Positions 6,551-10,421 of a DNA stretch of 10,421 bases are shown here, in pieces (the stretch's first letter is position 1; each line of letters opens with the position of its first letter). The translations under genes were made by a program, and so were the position numbers. Below the pieces are notes generated by a model that saw only the letters and a program-made list of their open reading frames with translations, was not told the DNA's origin and searched no databases. This DNA comes from an uncultured Treponema sp. (GTDB lineage Bacteria > Spirochaetota > Spirochaetia > Treponematales > Treponemataceae). Location: NCBI GenBank assembly GCA_905236465.1, contig CAJOQA010000200.1, forward strand, positions 1-10,421, written 5' to 3'.

Positions 6551-8260
6551 CTATTTGCGCTTCAAATACTTAACACTATCCAAAGCAACAGCAGCAATAA
6601 TAATAAAGCCTTTGAAAACGAACTGCAAGTTTGTATCAATATGCAAGAAGGTAAGACAATACGTTAAACCGGTAAAGATAATCACACCAATAGCAGCACC
6701 ACCAATCTTACCAATACCACCGTTAAATGAAATACCACCAACAACACAGGCTGCAATAGCATCCATTTCGTAGCCCTGACCAGTACCGGCACTTGCATTT
6801 GCACGGAAAGCCTCAAGGAAGGCACCGCATCCATAGAAGATACCAGCCATAATAAAGATACCCATAGTTACCCAGAAAACACTGATACCGCTAACAGCCG
6901 CAGCCTCTGCGTTACCGCCTACTGCATACATGTTTTTTCCAAAAGTAGTCTTGTTCCAAATAAACCAGGCGACAGCAATCGCTATTGCTGCAGGAATAAT
7001 CAGTTTTGGGAACGTAATAGCAGTACCGTCTCCTAGGTACCCCAAGAGCCAGCGGCCTCCGATTGCATCTTTAATACCGGAATCAATTGAACCTACAGGG
7101 GTACCTGTTGTACCAAAGAACAAAAGACCGTAAATAATCAGCTGAGTAGCAAGTGTAGAAATAAAGGGGTGAATCTTAAGCTTTGCGGTAAAGAATCCTG
7201 CAAAAATACAGAAGACAACACACATAAAAATAGAAAGGAACAGAGCCATTGCAAGACGGCACCCCATCGGCATAGAAGTAAAGTTCCAGGGGCCCATTCC
7301 AAAGAATTTAACAATGTTGTCCCCCGGGTGCAAAATCAGACCAGTAATAACTGAGCCCAAAGCAACCATGCGGCCAACACTCAAGTCAGTACCAGCAATA
7401 AGGATAAGGCCTGCAACACCCAAAGCATAGAACATACGGGTTGAAGACTGCTCAAGAATGGTAAAAATGTTCGGCAGGGTCAATAAGTTACCGGCTCCAG
7501 AGATAGGGGCAATAATTATACAGATGATAAAGAAGAGTAGGATTGCAATGTAAAGTCCGTTATCAAGGAAGAACTTTGTTGCCTTAAAATTGTTAACATA
7601 ATTCTTAAAGTTCATCTGGACATTTTCAACAAAGTTTGTGCGTCCATTGCGAATTGCCCTGTTTTCCTGAACGTGGTCAACAAAGGCCTGCTTCTTTGCA
7701 TCCTTGCAGCGGTCAATCTCTGACTGCATACGGTTCTTTGCATCAAAAAGGGCTGACTTAAGCTCATAAGCTGCGGTCTGCCTGTCAATCTTTTCGGAAG
7801 CAGAAGCAATTCTCTTCTGACCTTCAGCCTTAATCTTTAAAACCTTTTCCTCATACTCTTTTTTCAGAGAATTGATTTTTTCGTCTTCAGTTTTTTCAAC
7901 TTGAGCGATGTATTTTAAAGCAAGGGTGTTTGCATAATCAAGGGCATCTTTTGTCAAAGCCTTATCTGGCTCAGCATTATTTGCGGCAACTTCATTTGCT
8001 TTTAAAATCTGGGCATTGTATTCAGCTATAAGGGAAGTCCGCTCTGAATCTTCAAGCATCTTGTTCTTCTTTGCAACAACAATTGCCTGCTTAAGTTCAG
8101 TAACCTTGTTAACACCATCTTTACGCAGATTGTTAAGTGCTTCCTGGTACTTTACAAGGATCGGATCTTCAGCAAAAGAAGCAATATCAATCTTACCATC
8201 CCCCAAAGATGCAATTCTATTTTGAGCCTGAGCTTTCAACTCATTTATATTTTCAGCCAT
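6551..8260 (-). CDS. mglC: Galactose/glucose ABC transporter permease MglC with long N-terminal helical extension
   Basis: This is the inner-membrane permease of the Mgl importer for glucose/galactose. Residues about 223-569 align well, from memory, with E. coli MglC: ALGVAGLILIAGTDLSVGR (279-297), WNKTTFGKNMYAVGGNAEAA (435-454), MDAIAACVVGGISFNGG (499-515) and the C-terminal FKGFIIIAAVALDSVKY. About eight to ten hydrophobic segments begin near residue 235. The first 220 or so residues are extra. They are charged, rich in Ala/Glu/Lys, without a signal peptide, and likely helical or coiled coil, especially 30-95 and 122-200. E. coli MglC has about 336 residues, so the extension adds about 230. 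The ATG at 8260 is backed by AGGAG (8266-8270) 5 nt upstream. The internal M216 has no ribosome site, so the extension should be translated. It is last in mglBAC, 21 bp after mglA. Confidence 0.93.
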   Translation of the reverse strand: MAENINELKAQAQNRIASLGDGKIDIASFAEDPILVKYQEALNNLRKDGVNKVTELKQAIVVAKKNKMLEDSERTSLIAEYNAQILKANEVAANNAEPDKALTKDALDYANTLALKYIAQVEKTEDEKINSLKKEYEEKVLKIKAEGQKRIASASEKIDRQTAAYELKSALFDAKNRMQSEIDRCKDAKKQAFVDHVQENRAIRNGRTNFVENVQMNFKNYVNNFKATKFFLDNGLYIAILLFFIICIIIAPISGAGNLLTLPNIFTILEQSSTRMFYALGVAGLILIAGTDLSVGRMVALGSVITGLILHPGDNIVKFFGMGPWNFTSMPMGCRLAMALFLSIFMCVVFCIFAGFFTAKLKIHPFISTLATQLIIYGLLFFGTTGTPVGSIDSGIKDAIGGRWLLGYLGDGTAITFPKLIIPAAIAIAVAWFIWNKTTFGKNMYAVGGNAEAAAVSGISVFWVTMGIFIMAGIFYGCGAFLEAFRANASAGTGQGYEMDAIAACVVGGISFNGGIGKIGGAAIGVIIFTGLTYCLTFLHIDTNLQFVFKGFIIIAAVALDSVKYLKRK

Positions 8261-8265
8261 AATAA

Positions 8266-8270
8266 CTCCT
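8266..8270 (-). promoter_or_regulatory. Ribosome binding site of mglC
   Basis: On the - strand AGGAG lies 5 nt before the ATG at 8260. It lies in the 21-bp gap after mglA and confirms that the long N-terminal extension of MglC is part of the protein. Confidence 0.8.
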
Positions 8271-8281
8271 AAAGCAAAAAA

Positions 8282-9775
8282 TTAAAGATATTTGTCTGAC
8301 AAACGAAGCAAGGCTTCCTGGTCAGTGTCTTTTGTGTCAACAATACCTGCCAAACGGTGGTTTGACATAACTGCTATGCGGTTGGTAATACCCAAGATTT
8401 CAGGCATTTCGCTAGAAACAACAATAATCGTCTTTCCTTCCTTTGCCATCTGAATAATCAACTGGTAAATCTCGTACTTAGCACCAACGTCAATACCGCG
8501 GGTAGGTTCATCAAGCAAGAAAATATCAGGCTCCCTTTCCATCCACTTGCCGATTATAACCTTCTGCTGATTTCCTCCGGAAAGCGAAGTTATCAATTCA
8601 TCTGCAGAAACACACTTTGTGTGCATCCTCTTGATTTCCCTGTTGGCAGCTTCCTGCATCTTTCTTGTGGAAAGAATACCCGCTGTCTTATAAGAATCAA
8701 GGTTTGTGATTGTAGTATTAAATTCAATGCTTGCTTTACCGAACATACCATTGAATTTTCGCTCTTCAGTAACAAGGGCAAAGTTATAAGACATTGCATC
8801 CTGACTACTGTTAAAGACCAGCTTTTTCCCGTTTAGGAAAATTTCTCCGGTTGCCAGAGTCCGTATTCCAAACATACTTTCCAAAAGCTCACTGCGGCCT
8901 GCACCTACAAGACCATACAGACCAAAGATTTCCCCCTTGCGGACTGTAAAGGAAATATCCTCAAGATGGGGCTCATACTTTGTAGAAAGATTTCTTACTT
9001 CAAGATAAGGCTTTCCTGGCACATTATCAACATCGGGGAAACGCTTGTCCAAAGATCGGCCTACCATAGCAGAAATCAACTTATCCATGTTTGTTTCTTT
9101 AGTAGGAGAAGTAAAGACCATAGAGCCATCACGCAAAACAGAAACTTCATCGCAAATCTGAAAAATCTCGTCCATCTTGTGGGAGATGTAGACAAAGGAA
9201 ACCCCCTTAGCCTTTAAATCCCGTACGATAGAAAAGAGCTTGTTTACCTCAGGCTCAGTTAAAGAAGAAGTCGGCTCGTCAAGAACAATTATCTTTGCAT
9301 TATAAGAAACAGCCTTTGCAATCTCCACCATCTGCCTTTGGCTTACAGACATGGTTCGCATAATTGTGTTGGGGTTAACGCTCATATTCAAAGACTTAAA
9401 GAGCTTGCTGCTTTCCTTGAACATCTTCTGCTCGTCAATCACACCAAATTTCTTTGGGTAACGGCCAAGAAAAAGATTGTCGGTAACCGACCTATCCAAA
9501 CACTGATTCAACTCCTGGTGAACCATGGCGACACCATTTTCAAGAGCCTCTTTTGGGCTATTAAAATCAACAGGTTTACCGTCAAGAAAAATCTGACCTT
9601 CGTCCTTAGCATAGATACCAAAGAGGCACTTCATCATAGTAGACTTACCTGCCCCGTTTTCTCCCATAAGGCCCATGACCGATCCTTTCTTGACTGTCAA
9701 ACTAATGGAATTCAAGACTTTATTTTTACCAAAAGACTTGGACATTCCTTTAAGTTCTAGAACATTATCGCTCAT
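8282..9775 (-). CDS. mglA: Galactose/glucose ABC transporter ATP-binding protein MglA
   Basis: This is a duplicated ABC ATPase of 497 residues, counted from ATG at 9775, that powers the Mgl importer on the cytoplasmic face. The first domain has Walker A GENGAGKST (38-46), Q-loop HQE (86-88), a degenerate signature SVSQRQ, Walker B VLDEPT with D166/E167, and H199. The second has a degenerate Walker A, GLVGAGRS (288-295), with R294 in place of lysine. It also has the signature LSGGNQQK (398-405), Walker B LLDEPTRGID with D422/E423, and SSE where the switch histidine would be. This asymmetry is normal for the MglA/RbsA/XylG class. The frame allows a TTG start one codon earlier (9778), but AGAGGA at 9783-9788 is 7 nt from the ATG and only 4 nt from the TTG, so ATG is preferred. 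It lies between mglB and mglC. Confidence 0.95.
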   Translation of the reverse strand: MSDNVLELKGMSKSFGKNKVLNSISLTVKKGSVMGLMGENGAGKSTMMKCLFGIYAKDEGQIFLDGKPVDFNSPKEALENGVAMVHQELNQCLDRSVTDNLFLGRYPKKFGVIDEQKMFKESSKLFKSLNMSVNPNTIMRTMSVSQRQMVEIAKAVSYNAKIIVLDEPTSSLTEPEVNKLFSIVRDLKAKGVSFVYISHKMDEIFQICDEVSVLRDGSMVFTSPTKETNMDKLISAMVGRSLDKRFPDVDNVPGKPYLEVRNLSTKYEPHLEDISFTVRKGEIFGLYGLVGAGRSELLESMFGIRTLATGEIFLNGKKLVFNSSQDAMSYNFALVTEERKFNGMFGKASIEFNTTITNLDSYKTAGILSTRKMQEAANREIKRMHTKCVSADELITSLSGGNQQKVIIGKWMEREPDIFLLDEPTRGIDVGAKYEIYQLIIQMAKEGKTIIVVSSEMPEILGITNRIAVMSNHRLAGIVDTKDTDQEALLRLSDKYL

Positions 9776-9782
9776 CAAAAAA

Positions 9783-9788
9783 TCCTCT
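9783..9788 (-). promoter_or_regulatory. Ribosome binding site of mglA, abutting the intergenic hairpin's T-tract
   Basis: On the - strand AGAGGA lies 7 nt before the ATG at 9775. It begins directly after the T-run of the mglB-mglA hairpin, so only transcripts that read through the hairpin carry it. It decides between the TTG (9778) and ATG (9775) starts in favour of ATG. Confidence 0.75.
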
Positions 9789-9832
9789 AAAAAAAAGGTG
9801 TTTCAAAACCCATTTGACTTTTGAAACACCTT
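9789..9832 (-). terminator. Intergenic terminator/attenuator between mglB and mglA
   Basis: Arms AAGGTGTTTCAAAA (9795-9808) and 9819-9832 are exact reverse complements of 14 bp around a 10-nt loop. On the - strand the stem runs straight into eight T (9796-9789). This is an intrinsic-terminator layout about 90 bp after the mglB stop. As mglA and mglC have no visible promoter of their own, partial read-through is expected. That would leave binding-protein mRNA in excess, as is common for binding-protein operons. Confidence 0.8.
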
Positions 9833-9923
9833 CCAAATTCATATCAAAAACCGAAACACAAGGGCAGCCTGAAAAAACTGAAGTTTTTCGAGCCACCACA
9901 AATTAAATCTGCTAGCGGTTTAA

Positions 9924-10421
9924 TTAGTACTTAAGCTTATCCGTGTAGTCTGCAGCAGAGTTTGTCTTAACCATGTTGATTGCATAAGCATCAAAACTGT
10001 TCAAGTTGGTAAACTTGTCAAGACATGAAGCCTCGTTCTGTCCGTCGCCCTGAACAACTGTCAATTCAATGCCTAAAAGTGGGGCATAGTACTGAAGAGC
10101 TGGCAAGTAAGAAGAAGAAAGGAAGTTATCTGCAGAGTTGTAGATTGTTAAAAGAACCTTCTTTGTTGCTGCATTAGACTGCTTAATTCCCTTGTCACGG
10201 TTACCAGCGGCATAATCTTGCCAGTTAGCAGCATTTACGCCAGTGTTCTTTGCAAGGATTGCCTTTGTTTCAGAAAGATATTCAAGGTTTGCTGAAATCT
10301 TGTTACCGTACTGGTCTGGCTCTGAAAGGCCCTTTGTGTAAACGTCTGAACCTGTAAGGCCGTCAAGAAGATTGCGGATAACCTGCAAAGTTGCTGTTGC
10401 CTGAGCATCTACGTTCTGGGA
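9924..10421 (-). CDS. mglB: Galactose/glucose-binding protein MglB, circularly permuted, C-terminal part (5' end beyond window)
   Basis: This is the C-terminal 165 residues of the substrate-binding protein of the Mgl importer. The frame is open to the window edge, beginning SQNVDAQATATLQ, so the real start lies outside. The first part, NVDAQATATLQVIRNLLDG, resembles the C-terminal helix region of E. coli MglB (NDANNQAKATF and onward). The later part, KVLLTIYNSADNFLSS, then VVQGDGQNEA and FDAYAINMV, resembles the mature N-terminus of E. coli MglB (TIYKYDDNF and onward). The order is therefore swapped: a circular permutation, as reported from memory for T. pallidum Tp0684 (MglB-2). The glucose-contacting Asp and stacking Phe of DNF are present (codons 10128-10130 and 10122-10124). 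A lipoprotein signal would be expected upstream, out of view. It is the first visible gene of mglBAC. Confidence 0.88.
   Translation of the reverse strand, partial: SQNVDAQATATLQVIRNLLDGLTGSDVYTKGLSEPDQYGNKISANLEYLSETKAILAKNTGVNAANWQDYAAGNRDKGIKQSNAATKKVLLTIYNSADNFLSSSYLPALQYYAPLLGIELTVVQGDGQNEASCLDKFTNLNSFDAYAINMVKTNSAADYTDKLKY

Noticed and set aside
7612..8260. The MglC N-terminal extension as a separate small gene upstream of a normal-length mglC
   Set aside because: The frame is continuous, and the first internal methionine near the permease (M216, 7613-7615) has no ribosome site before it. The only good site is before 8260.
9338..9760. A 140-codon open frame on the + strand opposite mglA
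   Set aside because: It lies entirely antisense to a well-conserved ATPase, has no ribosome site, and gives a protein without recognisable motifs. Other antisense frames over mglC, the fusion gene and the amylosucrase gene were rejected for the same reasons.
9873..9888. Second terminator hairpin after mglB (AAAAAC/GTTTTT)
   Set aside because: The stem is only six to seven bp, almost all A-T, and has no proper T-tract after it. It is likely chance in an AT-rich spacer.
9924..10388. A complete 154-residue gene starting at TTG 10388
   Set aside because: The frame stays open to the window edge with MglB-like sequence (SQNVDAQATAT) before that TTG. The gene is cut by the window, not short.

Overview
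The window looks like a chromosomal segment of a Treponema-like spirochaete, probably a carbohydrate-fermenting gut or rumen type. The main clue is an mglB-mglA-mglC sugar ABC transporter whose binding-protein gene has its segments in a permuted order. As I recall, that architecture is known from the Treponema pallidum glucose-binding lipoprotein Tp0684 (MglB-2). Species assignment is inference only.

Left half, + strand (141-5789): three tightly overlapping genes form one translationally coupled sugar-catabolic operon. They encode an amylosucrase (GH13_4), a single-chain fusion of a GH65 glycoside phosphorylase with a beta-phosphoglucomutase, and a PfkB-family fructokinase. Amylosucrase takes sucrose to alpha-glucan plus fructose, and the kinase makes fructose 6-phosphate. 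The GH65 half phosphorolyses an alpha-glucobiose or similar alpha-glucoside to beta-glucose 1-phosphate, and the fused mutase half converts this to glucose 6-phosphate. All three proteins lack signal peptides and should be cytosolic. No sucrose transporter or regulator gene is in the window.

Middle (5790-6550): a small unrecognised protein gene on the - strand converges on the fructokinase gene with only 6 bp between stop codons, and the two 3' ends form an inverted repeat. Upstream of it is a gene-free stretch of 284 bp. It holds a dispersed-repeat copy whose inverted partner lies at 13-60, a probable terminator for the mgl operon, and two back-to-back perfect hairpins just after mglC.

Right half, - strand (6551-10421): the mgl operon is transcribed leftward in the order mglB (5' end beyond the window), mglA, mglC. 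A strong hairpin with a T-tract sits between mglB and mglA and probably lowers mglAC expression relative to the binding protein. MglC carries an extra N-terminal, charged, helical domain of about 220 residues that ordinary MglC permeases lack.

Together the region encodes glucose/galactose uptake next to intracellular use of sucrose and alpha-glucosides, both feeding hexose phosphates into glycolysis. I saw no tRNA, rRNA, CRISPR array, transposase or phage gene.
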